In this document: positions 52,108 to 60,898 of the stretch, piece by piece
Position numbering within the stretch: position 1 is the stretch's first letter
Layout: each line of letters starts with the position of its first letter
Source: Arthrobacter sp. OV608
GTDB taxonomy: Bacteria; Actinomycetota; Actinomycetes; Actinomycetales; Micrococcaceae
Direction of reading: 5' to 3'
Assembly: GCA_900110595.1 (NCBI GenBank)
Contig: FOEZ01000010.1
Span: forward strand, 1-64,000
Length of the DNA stretch: 64,000 nucleotides
Notes under the pieces: model-generated
What the model was told of the DNA's origin: nothing
The model's input: only the letters and a program-made list of their open reading frames with translations
Databases searched by the model: none
Program-made: the position numbers and the translations under genes

Positions 52108-53883
52108 TTAGCCCGATAGCAAGGCTACGAGGGCATTTTCGACTTGGCTCTTTTCGATCGGCCGGACCTTGGGTATTTCCGCTGAACCCGGCAGCTGCCC
52201 GGCTGTACCCGGTGCACGGGTTAGGAGTCCGGGTGGCCATTGGGGTGGTTCGTGGTCGGGTTGTTCGGCTTTGTAGTGGCGGCCGGTGGGTGAGGTCCAG
52301 CCGGGTGGTTCGGTTGTGGTGGCTGGTGTGGGTTTCCAGCGGCTGTTGTGTTTGAGGTGGTGGTGTTTGGGGCAGAGTTGGGCCAGGTTGCTGATCCCGG
52401 TATGTCCGCCGTGTTGCCAGGCTTGAAGGTGGTCGGTGTCGTTGTCCGGGGATGGGTTGTTGCAGCCGGGGAAGGTGCATTTGCCGTCTCTGAGCTGGAG
52501 TGCTTTTTTCATGGCTTTGGTGAGGCGGTAGTTGGTGCGGCCGATTTCAAGTGGTGCGCCGTCGCGGGGGTCAACGAGGACCCGGTAGAACGAGGTGGCT
52601 CCGTTGGCGAGGAGTTTGCGGGCCATCGAGGCGGGGATGGGGCCGTAGCCGTCCAGGTTTGCCGGTTCGTCCGTGATGTCGAATAGGGCGAGTACCGGGA
52701 CGGTGACCAGGACGTCCGCCTTGGGTACCGGGATGTTGCCGAGGTCCGTGTACCCGTTGCCGCCGTTGAACTCGTGCTCTGCGGCGCCGGGGGCCTCATG
52801 GTCGGCGGTGCTCTCGTCCTCGGCGGTGCCGGGGGCGGTGGCGGTACCGGCGGCGGTGTCGTTGATGTTGGCCGGCGTGAGCGAGGCCAGCCCGATCGTG
52901 TCCTGGTCGCCGGCTTCGGTGGTTACCCCGGAGTCTTCACCGGGGCTGCCTTCACCCGGGTTGCCTCCACGCGGATTGCCTTGACCTGCGGTGTTTTCTG
53001 CTGCGCTGAGTGCGTTTGTGTGGGTGAGGGCTGGGCCGGCGCGGAGGAGGAGGCTGGCGGCGATGTCGGGGCGGAGTTGGGTGATGGTCCGGGGTTCGTC
53101 GGGGCCTTGGAGGCCGCGGGCGATGGCGGTGGTGCGGTTCCAGATGGCTGAGCCCTGGTCCGCGGGGATATAGAGGGAAACCCAGGCCATGCCGTCGCGG
53201 TCCGGGGTGTATTCCATCCTCCGGTCCGCCGCGCACTTGGCGTGGCGCTTCTCGAGGGATTCGGGGTGGTGGCGTTCGCGCCAGTTACGGACCCGGGACC
53301 GGAACCGCGACGGGACGAGTTCGCCCGCGGCGGCTCCACGGGCCGGGTTGGGGTTCAGGACATGCCCGACGAGGGCGGCCGCGCCGGTGGGGTCGAGGTT
53401 GTCGGTTTCGTCGGCGATGATTTTGGCGTGCTGCCAGGAGATGGTCCCGGCGCAGAGGGCGTCCATGGCCGGTGGCAGGGCAGTGAGTTGCCGGGATTGG
53501 GTGATGAGTGCCCCGGCGGCGGCGGAGCTGATGGTCAGGACCCCGGCGATTTCCTCGACGGCGGACATTTCGGCGTAGGTCCGCTCGTGCGCGGGCGCTT
53601 CCGGCGGGATCATTGCATGCTGGATCTCGATGGCTTCGGCGGCGTCCCGGGCCTTCACGCCCGCGACTTGGGCTTCCAGCTGCTTCGTTACCGCCAACCG
53701 TTCGAGCCGGATTTCATACCGGCGCTGCAGCACATCCACAACAGCTCCGCCACTGGGAGCGCCATCGGCACCGGCGCCGGTCTCAGCTTCCAGCCGGGCA
53801 TCTTCGAGGAACAACGCATCAAGCCGGGCAACGGAGGCCTGAATGCCCTCCAACGCTGCTGCCGTACCCGCTCCGTTTCCCAT
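52108..53883 (-). CDS. DUF222 / HNH endonuclease domain protein (13E12-type)
   Basis: 591 residues from the ATG at 53883. The DUF222 region (about 20-330) includes EEIAGVLTISSAAAGALITQSRQL and WVSLYIPADQGSAIWNR. A Gly/Pro/Thr-rich linker follows. The HNH module at about 469-512 contains CTFPGCNNPSPDNDTDHLQAW and CPKHHHLKH. The family is often present in many copies per actinobacterial genome; activity on DNA is predicted. The frame remains open for 390 bases upstream because a 129-bp segment carrying an equivalent ATG is duplicated in frame. Starts at 54012 or 54141 have better ribosome binding sites. Confidence 0.8.
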   Translation of the reverse strand: MGNGAGTAAALEGIQASVARLDALFLEDARLEAETGAGADGAPSGGAVVDVLQRRYEIRLERLAVTKQLEAQVAGVKARDAAEAIEIQHAMIPPEAPAHERTYAEMSAVEEIAGVLTISSAAAGALITQSRQLTALPPAMDALCAGTISWQHAKIIADETDNLDPTGAAALVGHVLNPNPARGAAAGELVPSRFRSRVRNWRERHHPESLEKRHAKCAADRRMEYTPDRDGMAWVSLYIPADQGSAIWNRTTAIARGLQGPDEPRTITQLRPDIAASLLLRAGPALTHTNALSAAENTAGQGNPRGGNPGEGSPGEDSGVTTEAGDQDTIGLASLTPANINDTAAGTATAPGTAEDESTADHEAPGAAEHEFNGGNGYTDLGNIPVPKADVLVTVPVLALFDITDEPANLDGYGPIPASMARKLLANGATSFYRVLVDPRDGAPLEIGRTNYRLTKAMKKALQLRDGKCTFPGCNNPSPDNDTDHLQAWQHGGHTGISNLAQLCPKHHHLKHNSRWKPTPATTTEPPGWTSPTGRHYKAEQPDHEPPQWPPGLLTRAPGTAGQLPGSAEIPKVRPIEKSQVENALVALLSG

Positions 53884-53905
53884 ACAAGAATCATCCCTCG
53901 AGGCA

Positions 53906-54163
53906 CTGACATTCCGGTGGGCGCATGGATTCTGAAGAACGCATGCCGGCGCATTGGAAATTGCAGGCCCGACCGCCCCGTCAATGCCTTCGCCCGCATC
54001 GAATCTCCTCATAAAAGCATCCTCGGTGGATGCCCTGACATTCCGGTGGGCGCATGGATTCTGAAGAGCGCATGCCGGCGCATTGGAAATTGCAGGCCCG
54101 ACCGCCCCGTCAATGCCTTCGCCCGCATCGAATCTCCTCATAAAAACATCCTCGGTGGAGGCC
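53906..54163. repeat. Two tandem 129-bp repeats at the HNH gene start
   Basis: Units 53906-54034 and 54035-54163 differ at only three positions, and a ninth-base fragment of a third follows. Each contains, on the minus strand, GAGGA then an ATG (54012 and 54141). Those ATGs are exactly 129 and 258 bases upstream of the ATG at 53883. The unit is 43 codons and has no stop in the HNH frame. The remaining sequence of 53884-54415 holds the divergent promoter region of the downstream + strand gene. Confidence 0.85.
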
Positions 54164-54284
54164 CTGACATTCTTCGTCCATGCCCCGGTTTTGGTACATC
54201 GGGTAACGAAATAGCGAGGCCCCTCGCCCGCCGCCGCCCGGCCGCCGTCGTAATGGTCCTCCGTGCCCGGCACTTACACAGGAT

Positions 54285-54307
54285 GCAAGCAAATATAGTC
54301 AGCTTGC
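54285..54307. promoter_or_regulatory. Inverted repeat with -10-like element
   Basis: GCAAGC (54285-54290) and GCTTGC (54302-54307) are perfect arms separated by 11 bases that include TATAGT (54294-54299), a good -10 hexamer. It lies 110 bases upstream of the DJ-1/PfpI gene and resembles the AAGC-containing palindrome near the LapA-type gene. Confidence 0.35.
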
Positions 54308-54415
54308 TTATCACTTCTCCTTTTCCTACGCTGGAAGCTGTCAGGCAAACAACTCTCGAAGCGGTAGTCCGCGCCCTCAATAGCGTGCGGTGTGCCGCCC
54401 ATATGAGGAGGAAAA

Positions 54416-54982
54416 ATGGCAGAACACAGCATCACAGGCAAGAAGGTGGCATTCCTGCTGACGGACGGCGTGGAGCAGATTGAGCTGACCAGCCCCTGGC
54501 AGGCGGTCAAGGAGGCCGGTGGCCAACCCACCCTGGTGGCGCCAAAGAGCGGAAAGCTCCAGGGCTTCGAGGGCACAGAAAAGGGCGACACGTTCGACGT
54601 CGACCTCACGGTGGCAGAGGCGAACGCCTCGGACTTTGATGCCCTGGTCCTGCCCGGCGGCGTCGTTAACGCCGATCACCTCCGCGTGGACAAGGACGCC
54701 CAGGCTTTCACCAGAAGCTTCTTTGAACAGCACAAGCCGGTAGCCTCCATCTGCCACGGACCCTGGCTGCTCATCGACGCCGGCGTCATCAGCGGCCGCA
54801 ACGTCACCTCCTACCACACGCTCCAGACGGACCTGAAGAATGCCGGCGCCAACTGGACCGACGAGGAAGTGGTGGTTGACCAGGGCCTGGTCACCAGCCG
54901 CAATCCGGACGATCTCCCGGCATTCAACAGCAAGCTCGTCGAGGAGATTTCCGAAGGCCAGCACGCCGGCCAGACGGCCTAA
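54416..54982 (+). CDS. DJ-1/PfpI family protein
   Basis: 188 residues with an ideal GAGGAGG before the ATG. KKVAFLLTDGVEQIELTSPW opens the fold with the conserved acidic Glu20. The nucleophile elbow is ASICHGPWLLIDAG with Cys113-His114. The length and sequence match PfpI/YraA-type stress proteins, which act as glyoxalase III, deglycase-like or chaperone proteins depending on the member. The specific activity here is not determined. Possibly co-expressed with the MFS gene 129 bases downstream. Confidence 0.9.
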   Translation: MAEHSITGKKVAFLLTDGVEQIELTSPWQAVKEAGGQPTLVAPKSGKLQGFEGTEKGDTFDVDLTVAEANASDFDALVLPGGVVNADHLRVDKDAQAFTRSFFEQHKPVASICHGPWLLIDAGVISGRNVTSYHTLQTDLKNAGANWTDEEVVVDQGLVTSRNPDDLPAFNSKLVEEISEGQHAGQTA

Positions 54983-55111
54983 AAGCACCCATTGTTCCCT
55001 CAGGGTTAAAGAAAAAATACCGTGCGGAGGAATTACTCCAGCCGGTAGAGTGTTGGAGTCTGCAGCGACGCCGATCGCGCACCTTTCAAACAACTCCCTG
55101 AGGGAACACCC

Positions 55112-56587
55112 ATGTCTACCGAAGTCTCTCCGAACGCCAGCGGCAAGTCCGTCCAAACCGAAGGAACCACGCCCGCCGCGCCGGAGAAGATGTCCCGCGA
55201 ATCGGTAACAGTCATCAGCACGCTGCTGGTGGCGACGTTTGTGGTGATCCTCAACGAGACCATCATGAACGTCGCCCTGCAGCGGCTCATGGTGGACCTC
55301 CAGGTGGATGCCCCCACCGTCCAGTGGCTCTCCACCGGTTTTATGCTCACCATGGCCGTGGTCATTCCCACCACCGGGTTCATCCTGCAGACCCTGTCCA
55401 CCCGCGCAGTATTTATGCTCGCGATGGGGCTTTTTGCCGGTGGCACGGCACTTGCCGCAGTGGCTCCCGGCTTTGAGATCCTGCTGCTGGCACGCATTGT
55501 CCAGGCCGGCGGCACCGCAATCATGCTGCCCCTGCTGATGACCACCATCCTCACACTGGTCCCCATGGCCAAGCGCGGCGCAGTAATGGGCAACGTCAGC
55601 ATCGCCATTTCCGTCGCGCCCGCGATGGGCCCCACTGTTTCAGGGCTGATCCTTGAACACTTCACCTGGCGCTTTATGTTCGTGTTCGTCCTCCCGGTGG
55701 CCCTCGCGGCCCTTGCCATCGGCGCCAAGTACCTGACCAACGTCGGTGAGACGGAAAAGGCCAAGCTCGATGCCCTCTCCGTCATCCTCACCGTCCCCGC
55801 CTTTGGTGGCCTGGTCTACGGGCTCAGTCAGATCGGCGGCGGCCATGGCGGCCAGGCCGGGCCGGGTGTTGCAGCCATCGCCGCACTGGTTATCGGCGTC
55901 GCCAGCCTCGCCGTCTTTGTCCTCCGCCAGCTCCGCCTGCAGAAGGGCGACGCCCCGCTGCTGGACCTGCGCGCATTCAACTTCCGCATGTTCACCGTCT
56001 CGGTCCTGCTGATGGTGGTGGCCATGATGGCACTGTTCGGCGGCGTCATCCTGCTGCCCCTCTACCTGCAGGAAGTCCGCGGACTGGGCTCCCTCGAGAC
56101 CGGCCTCGCGCTGCTGCCCGGTGGCCTGGCCATGGGCCTGCTGGGTCCGGTCATCGGCCGGCTCTTCGACAAGGTAGGCCCGCTGCCGCTCACGGTCACC
56201 GGCTCAATCCTGATGGTGGTGGCGCTGTGGCAGTTTTCAATGCTCGACGCCGGCACGCCCGTCTGGTGGATTGTCACCTTGCACGTGGGGTTGAGTTTCG
56301 GACTTGCGCTGTTGTTCACGCCGGCCTTCACCACAGGCCTGAACCCGCTTCCGCCACACCTCTACTCGCACGGGTCCGCGATCATGAGCACCACGCAGCA
56401 GGTGGCCGGTGCCGCCGGTACTGCTTTGCTGGTGTCCATCTTCGCCGTGGTCTCGGCGGCGTCGGGCCTCGTCGCGGGGATGAGCGCCGCCTTCATGACG
56501 GCGACCGTCATAGCCTTCGCCGCCGTCGTACTCTCCGCCATGATGCGCAAAACGGAAGGTGCCGGGGCGGGCCACGGCGGGCACTAA
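55112..56587 (+). CDS. DHA2-type MFS drug exporter
   Basis: 491 residues with about 14 membrane segments. FVVILNETIMNVALQRLMVDL in the first helix region and PTVQWLSTGFMLTMAVVIP are characteristic of DHA2 (EmrB/LmrB-like) exporters. RIVQAGGTAIMLPL and GPTVSGLILEHFTWRFMFV (motif C region) are also present. It should export drugs or hydrophobic compounds by proton antiport. AGGGA precedes the ATG. It converges on an alpha/beta hydrolase gene, separated by a long hairpin. Confidence 0.88.
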   Translation: MSTEVSPNASGKSVQTEGTTPAAPEKMSRESVTVISTLLVATFVVILNETIMNVALQRLMVDLQVDAPTVQWLSTGFMLTMAVVIPTTGFILQTLSTRAVFMLAMGLFAGGTALAAVAPGFEILLLARIVQAGGTAIMLPLLMTTILTLVPMAKRGAVMGNVSIAISVAPAMGPTVSGLILEHFTWRFMFVFVLPVALAALAIGAKYLTNVGETEKAKLDALSVILTVPAFGGLVYGLSQIGGGHGGQAGPGVAAIAALVIGVASLAVFVLRQLRLQKGDAPLLDLRAFNFRMFTVSVLLMVVAMMALFGGVILLPLYLQEVRGLGSLETGLALLPGGLAMGLLGPVIGRLFDKVGPLPLTVTGSILMVVALWQFSMLDAGTPVWWIVTLHVGLSFGLALLFTPAFTTGLNPLPPHLYSHGSAIMSTTQQVAGAAGTALLVSIFAVVSAASGLVAGMSAAFMTATVIAFAAVVLSAMMRKTEGAGAGHGGH

Positions 56588-56610
56588 CCCCGCCCAATGA
56601 CCCAACGGGA

Positions 56611-56654
56611 TCGCAGTTGACGTCGTGAAAACCGCTTCGCGACGTTAACTGCGA
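56611..56654. terminator. Bidirectional hairpin between MFS and hydrolase genes
   Basis: The arms TCGCAGTTGACGTCG (56611-56625) and CGACGTTAACTGCGA (56640-56654) pair over 15 bp with one G/T pair. It lies between the convergent stops at 56587 and 56668. Confidence 0.75.
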
Positions 56655-56667
56655 GCTACCCGAGGGT

Positions 56668-57504
56668 TTAGCCGGCGTAGAAGTCCGCCAGCTCCTTGAT
56701 CAGCTTGTCCGGGGCCTTGATGACGCCGTCGTGGCCGAATCCGGGCAGGATGGTGTAGCTGGAGCCGGAGAGGACGTCGTGGATCTGTCCGCAGGCCACC
56801 CCGAAATAGGCCGGGCTCTTTTCGCCCACCACGATCAGCGTTTCCAGCGGCAGTTCCAGGAACGGCTCGGCTGGCATGTCCGCGGCAATGATCGCCTTGA
56901 TCTCCCGGACGCCCGTTCGCATAAGCTCGCGCTGCTGCTTACCCTCCGAAGTCCCGGCCATGAGCTTGTTGGCCAGCGTCAGCATGGAGAGCGGCATGCG
57001 GGACGAGAAGGCGCCACCGGCTTCGAGGCCGCGCTGCAGGACGGCGAGGGCGCGGTCGTCATCCCCGGCCGCGATGGCCCGCTCGTACTCGGCGGTCCAG
57101 TCCGCCTTGACGCTGTGGTTAACAGAGACGGCGGGATCGTAGACAGCCAGCCGTTCCACCGGCAGGGTCCGTGCGGCATGGAGCGCAACGGCCCCGCCAA
57201 AGCTGTGCCCAAAGACGTCCGTGCTGGAGGTGTGCTTCATCACGGTATCGAGGTCCCGGATGTCCACGTCCAAGGTGTAATCCTCCGGCTGCGGCGACGA
57301 CGAGCCCCGGCCGCGGCGGTTGAACGTGTGGACCGGCCGGCCCAGGGCAGTACTGAGTTTCTGCGCGAACTTGGTGTAATCCGCGGCAGTCACCAGGGAC
57401 GGCGGGACAACCACCACGCCAGAACCCGCCGAAGCGAGTTCCGTGCCGGTGGAAAAGAGCTCCAGAGTGCCGCCGTCGGGGGTCCTGATGTTCTCACGCG
57501 TCAT
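56668..57504 (-). CDS. Alpha/beta-fold hydrolase
   Basis: 278 residues. FNRRGRGSSSPQ follows the first strands, nucleophile Ser101 is in VFGHSFGGAVAL and catalytic His258 is in LPGFGHDGV. TLIVGEKSPAYFG is the late Asp/Glu region. The opening MTRENIRTPDGGTLELFSTG is typical of soluble esterase-like members. Substrate unknown. It follows the TetR gene (57573-58244) by 68 bases on the same strand and may share its transcript. Confidence 0.85.
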   Translation of the reverse strand: MTRENIRTPDGGTLELFSTGTELASAGSGVVVVPPSLVTAADYTKFAQKLSTALGRPVHTFNRRGRGSSSPQPEDYTLDVDIRDLDTVMKHTSSTDVFGHSFGGAVALHAARTLPVERLAVYDPAVSVNHSVKADWTAEYERAIAAGDDDRALAVLQRGLEAGGAFSSRMPLSMLTLANKLMAGTSEGKQQRELMRTGVREIKAIIAADMPAEPFLELPLETLIVVGEKSPAYFGVACGQIHDVLSGSSYTILPGFGHDGVIKAPDKLIKELADFYAG

Positions 57505-57572
57505 GTTCCGAGCCTAGCCGAGCAACCTGAACGCGGGCACCATGGACACTGCACCGGCACTCGGCGCTGACA

Positions 57573-58244
57573 TCAGCCGAGGCGTTTGATGAGTGCCGCG
57601 CTCTGCTCGCGGATCGCCGGCAGTTCAGCAGCCAGCCCGCACAGGATGAGCGCGGCATCCGCGGCCTGCCGGGGAGAGCCGGAGGTGGCGAGGCCGTCCG
57701 CCCGGAGGTTGATCAGCGATTCGACCAGGCGGAAGGCCAGGTCGCCGGGATTGGCGCCGGCCAGGGCCGAGGTTCCGGCGGGGGACAGGGCCGCGCCGAG
57801 CTCCCCGTACAACGTGCGCAGCTCCTGCCGCGCTGCCAAGAACCGCTGAAAGCGGCCGCTGCGCGCCTCGGGCAGGTGGTACAGGACGCCGAGGTTCCAG
57901 CGTGCGCTGCACAGTTGCGTCCCGTCGTAAAGGGCGACGGCGTGAAGGCGGCTCCCGGCCGGCACTTCCGCCGGCGGCAGGGCCGCCACCGTCCGGGCAA
58001 ACTCCAGCCCGCCGGAGACGGTGCCTTCAAGGAGGTCCTCGAGGATGTCGTCCTTGGTTTTGAAGTGGTGGTAGAGCGAGGACTGCCTGATTCCCACGGC
58101 ATCGGCGATGGAGCGGGTGGAGGTGTTGGCGAAGCCCTGGGTAGTGAAGAGTTCAGCCGCCGCATCCAGGATTTCCTCACGGGCGGTGGCGCCTGGCCTG
58201 GAGGGCTGTTGGCTGCGGGGGCGTCCCGGTCCGGCTGAGGTCAC
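57573..58244 (-). CDS. TetR/AcrR family transcriptional regulator
   Basis: 223 residues from a GTG at 58244. The basic N-terminal arm precedes EILDAAAELFTTQGFANTST and RSIADAVGIRQSSLYHHFKT (helix-turn-helix about 42-61). An all-helical ligand domain follows. It is divergent from the permease-DUF1989-carboxylase operon and is the obvious candidate for its control. A CGCCC-GAAC-GGGCG dyad (58281-58294) lies in the shared intergenic region. Confidence 0.87.
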   Translation of the reverse strand: MTSAGPGRPRSQQPSRPGATAREEILDAAAELFTTQGFANTSTRSIADAVGIRQSSLYHHFKTKDDILEDLLEGTVSGGLEFARTVAALPPAEVPAGSRLHAVALYDGTQLCSARWNLGVLYHLPEARSGRFQRFLAARQELRTLYGELGAALSPAGTSALAGANPGDLAFRLVESLINLRADGLATSGSPRQAADAALILCGLAAELPAIREQSAALIKRLG

Positions 58245-58465
58245 TGCCTCATTCTTGCATCATGCCGGGTGCCCTTTGAGCGCCCGAACGGGCGGTGAGG
58301 GGACGGAAATACAACGGAAACAAGATGTCAATGCGCCTTTTACAGAGGTGAAACTGTTTGGGGACATCGCGCTGGAAAACTATCAAGTGACCGGTATTCC
58401 GCAGCCATCGGCCGAGGGCTGCATTACCGCCGGCCCCCTCGCCTTTCCAGCCCCCGGAGAATCCG
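58245..58465 (+). promoter_or_regulatory. Leader/intergenic region of the nitrogen operon
   Basis: 221 bases between a TetR gene and the permease. It contains a dyad CGCCCGAACGGGCG (58281-58294). Further down, a hairpin with arms GCAGCC and GGCTGC (about 58401-58422) is followed by a pyrimidine-rich run and CAGCCCCCGGAGA just before the start codon. Some phrases loosely resemble the 3' part of ykkC-class (guanidine-I) aptamers, but the core consensus does not match well. I therefore treat this as a structured leader of unknown type. Confidence 0.35.
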
Positions 58466-59968
58466 ATGACCTCAACAGTTCTTCCCACCGTCCACGCGGA
58501 CGATGCAGATTTGACGTCCCTTGGCTATGAGCCCACCCTCCACCGGAAACTCGGCCGCTACGCTTCCTTTGCCGCCGGCTTTTCCTTCGTCTCCATCCTC
58601 ACCACCATCTTCCAGCTCTTCGCCTTCGGCTACTCGTTCGCGGGGCCGGCCTTCTTCTGGACCTGGCCGGTAGTGCTGGTGGGCCAGCTCCTGGTGGCAC
58701 TGAACTTCGCCGAGCTCGCCGCCCGCTATCCGCTCTCCGGAGCCGTGTACCAGTGGGCCCGGCGGGTGGGCGGCGAGGGCGTGGGCTGGTTCGCCGGCTG
58801 GTTCATGGCCATCGCCCAGGTGGTCACCGCCGCTGCCGCCGCCATCGCCCTTCAGGTGGTGCTGCCTCAGCTGTGGGACGGGTTCCAATTGGTGGGAGGT
58901 GATTCCGCCTTGAACACCGTGACGGGAGCCGCGAACGCCGTGATCCTGGGCGCCGTGCTCCTGGTGGCCACCACCATCATCAACTCCCTGGGCGTCAAGC
59001 TGATGGCCCACGTGAACTCGGTGGGCGTAACCTGCGAGATCGTGGGCGTCGCCGCCGTCATCCTTGCCCTCATCAGCGCCGCCCAGCGCGGACCGGACGT
59101 TGTTGCGGACACCACGGTGCTTCAGAATTCTGATCTTGGTGCCGTGGGAGCCTTCCTGGTTTCCGGGCTGATGGCCGCCTATGTGATGGTGGGCTTCAAC
59201 TCCGCCGGTGAACTCTCCGAAGAAACCAAGGACCCGCGCCGGACCGCTCCCCGCACCATCCTTTCCGCCCTGCTCATCTCCGGAATCGGCGGCGCGCTGA
59301 TGATCATCACCGCCCTGATGGCAGCCCCCAGCCTCGACGACGGCCGCCTCGCCACTGAAGGCCTGCCCTACGTCCTCACCGCCGTGCTGGGCACCTTCTG
59401 GGGCAAGGTCCTGCTGGTGGATGTGGCGATCGCCATCTTCGTTTGCACCCTGGCCATCCAGACCGCCGGTTCACGCCTGGTGTTTTCCATGGCCCGCGAC
59501 GGCAAACTTCCCGCCTCGGCGCTGCTGTCCTCCGTCCACCCCACCCGCGGCACGCCCATGTGGCCCTCGATCGTCATCGGCGCCCTGGCCGTGGGCGTCC
59601 TGGCCATCAACGTGGGCAACGCGGCGCTGTTCACCACCCTCTGCAGCGTCTGCATCGTGATGGTCTACCTCGCCTACCTCCTGGTCACCGTGCCCCAGCT
59701 CTTCAACAGGCTCCGGGGCGACTGGAACCAGGTGGGGCAGACCCTTCCGGACGGCCTCTTTTCCCTGGGCCGCTGGGGCCTTCCCGTCAACATCCTCGCC
59801 GTCCTCTACGGCGCCGTGATGGTGGTCAACCTGGCGTGGCCGCGGCCCGAGGTGTATGACCCCTCCGGGGAGAACCCCGTGCTGCTCTACTCCGCGCCGC
59901 TCATGGTGGCAGTGGTCCTGCTCCTGGGCGTCTGGGTCCGCCGCCGGAACCTGACCGCCGACGCGTAA
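58466..59968 (+). CDS. APC-superfamily amino acid/amine permease (urea-carboxylase associated)
   Basis: 500 residues with about 12 membrane segments. LGYEPTLHRKLGRYASFAAGFSFVSI opens (in part), the consensus ELAARYPLSGAVYQWARR is typical of APC members, and GFNSAGELSEETKDPRRTAP is the conserved cytoplasmic loop. Permeases of this subgroup regularly precede DUF1989 and urea/guanidine carboxylase genes, so it probably imports the nitrogen compound degraded by the operon. GGAGA lies just before the ATG. UAAP1 begins 57 bases after its stop. Confidence 0.88.
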   Translation: MTSTVLPTVHADDADLTSLGYEPTLHRKLGRYASFAAGFSFVSILTTIFQLFAFGYSFAGPAFFWTWPVVLVGQLLVALNFAELAARYPLSGAVYQWARRVGGEGVGWFAGWFMAIAQVVTAAAAAIALQVVLPQLWDGFQLVGGDSALNTVTGAANAVILGAVLLVATTIINSLGVKLMAHVNSVGVTCEIVGVAAVILALISAAQRGPDVVADTTVLQNSDLGAVGAFLVSGLMAAYVMVGFNSAGELSEETKDPRRTAPRTILSALLISGIGGALMIITALMAAPSLDDGRLATEGLPYVLTAVLGTFWGKVLLVDVAIAIFVCTLAIQTAGSRLVFSMARDGKLPASALLSSVHPTRGTPMWPSIVIGALAVGVLAINVGNAALFTTLCSVCIVMVYLAYLLVTVPQLFNRLRGDWNQVGQTLPDGLFSLGRWGLPVNILAVLYGAVMVVNLAWPRPEVYDPSGENPVLLYSAPLMVAVVLLLGVWVRRRNLTADA

Positions 59969-60025
59969 CAGCCTTCCAGAACTCAGGCCGTAAAGCTCGC
60001 AAAGCCCTCAGAACACAGGATCGAC

Positions 60026-60898
60026 ATGACACAAGTAATCGAAAGTCCAGCAGGTACTGCCACCACCGCAGGCGCCCGTGCCCACGCAAGGGAGCAGCAC
60101 GGCCGGACCGTGGACACCATGCGGTACGTCCCCACCGCCTCCGCCCCGGCACACCTTTTGGCCGGACTGCCCGACGGCGCGTCCCCCACTTGGGCCGAGT
60201 CCCTCGCCTTCGGCCGCTACACCACGCTGCCCCTCGCCCGCGGCACCCGGATCAGGCTCACGGACGCCGCCGGAGACGCCTGCGTGCACGCCCTCCTCTA
60301 CCGGACCGGAGCAATGCACGAGCGCCTCAATGTGGCTGACACCGTCAAGGTCCCGTGGCAGGCCTACCCCACCACCGGCCACCCGCTGCTGTCCGACGCC
60401 GGCCGCCTGATGGCCACGATCGTCGCCGATACCTCCTCCCGCCACGATGCCCTCACCGGCGCCACCACCCTCGAGGGCAACAACGCAAAGTATGGAGCCG
60501 GAACAGCGCACAGCGCATCCCCGGCAGCCCGCGAACTGCTCACCCTCGGAGCATTGAAGAACGGGCTGGGCCCGCGCGACGTCGCTCCGTCCCTGTCTCT
60601 CTTCAAAGGCACCGCCGTGGACCCGGCCGGAAGCATCAGGTTCACCGGAAGCGCCGGGCCGGGTGCCGCCGTCGAACTCCTGCTCCAGATGGACGCCGTG
60701 CTGGTCCTTGCCAATACCGCGCACCCGCTGGACCCCCGCGCGGATTTCACCGGAACCGCCGTGGACATCGTTGGCTGGCACGCACCGCAGGACCTGGCAG
60801 CCCTCGAGGCCGGCACACTCACCGGACGCTTGGCACCCGAACACCTGCAGGCACTGCACAACACCGAACACGACCTGACCGCAAGGAATGCCCGATGA
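60026..60898 (+). CDS. DUF1989 protein UAAP1 (carboxyguanidine deiminase subunit type)
   Basis: 290 residues of the urea amidolyase-associated protein 1 family. TLPLARGTRIRLTDAAGDACVHALLY matches the DUF1989 core, and LTGATTLEGNNAKYGAGTAH carries polar active-site-type residues. Published work shows UAAP1/UAAP2 pairs form a carboxyguanidine deiminase (CgdAB) that acts after guanidine carboxylase and before allophanate hydrolase. That assignment is family knowledge; enzyme activity here is inferred. The TGA overlaps the ATG of UAAP2 (ATGA), as expected for a two-subunit enzyme. Confidence 0.85.
   Translation: MTQVIESPAGTATTAGARAHAREQHGRTVDTMRYVPTASAPAHLLAGLPDGASPTWAESLAFGRYTTLPLARGTRIRLTDAAGDACVHALLYRTGAMHERLNVADTVKVPWQAYPTTGHPLLSDAGRLMATIVADTSSRHDALTGATTLEGNNAKYGAGTAHSASPAARELLTLGALKNGLGPRDVAPSLSLFKGTAVDPAGSIRFTGSAGPGAAVELLLQMDAVLVLANTAHPLDPRADFTGTAVDIVGWHAPQDLAALEAGTLTGRLAPEHLQALHNTEHDLTARNAR

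Noticed and set aside
53906..54163. CRISPR-like array
   Set aside because: Two direct 129-bp units in tandem with no spacers and no cas genes; it is a tandem duplication.
53884..54273. 130-residue N-terminal extension of the HNH protein
   Set aside because: The extension is mostly the duplicated 129-bp unit and lacks similarity to DUF222 proteins. I kept the conserved start and reported the repeat separately, but translation from the upstream ATGs is not excluded.
58380..58465. Confident guanidine-I (ykkC) riboswitch
   Set aside because: Only scattered phrases resemble the consensus, and the conserved core segments and their spacing are not met. Left as a structured leader of unknown type.
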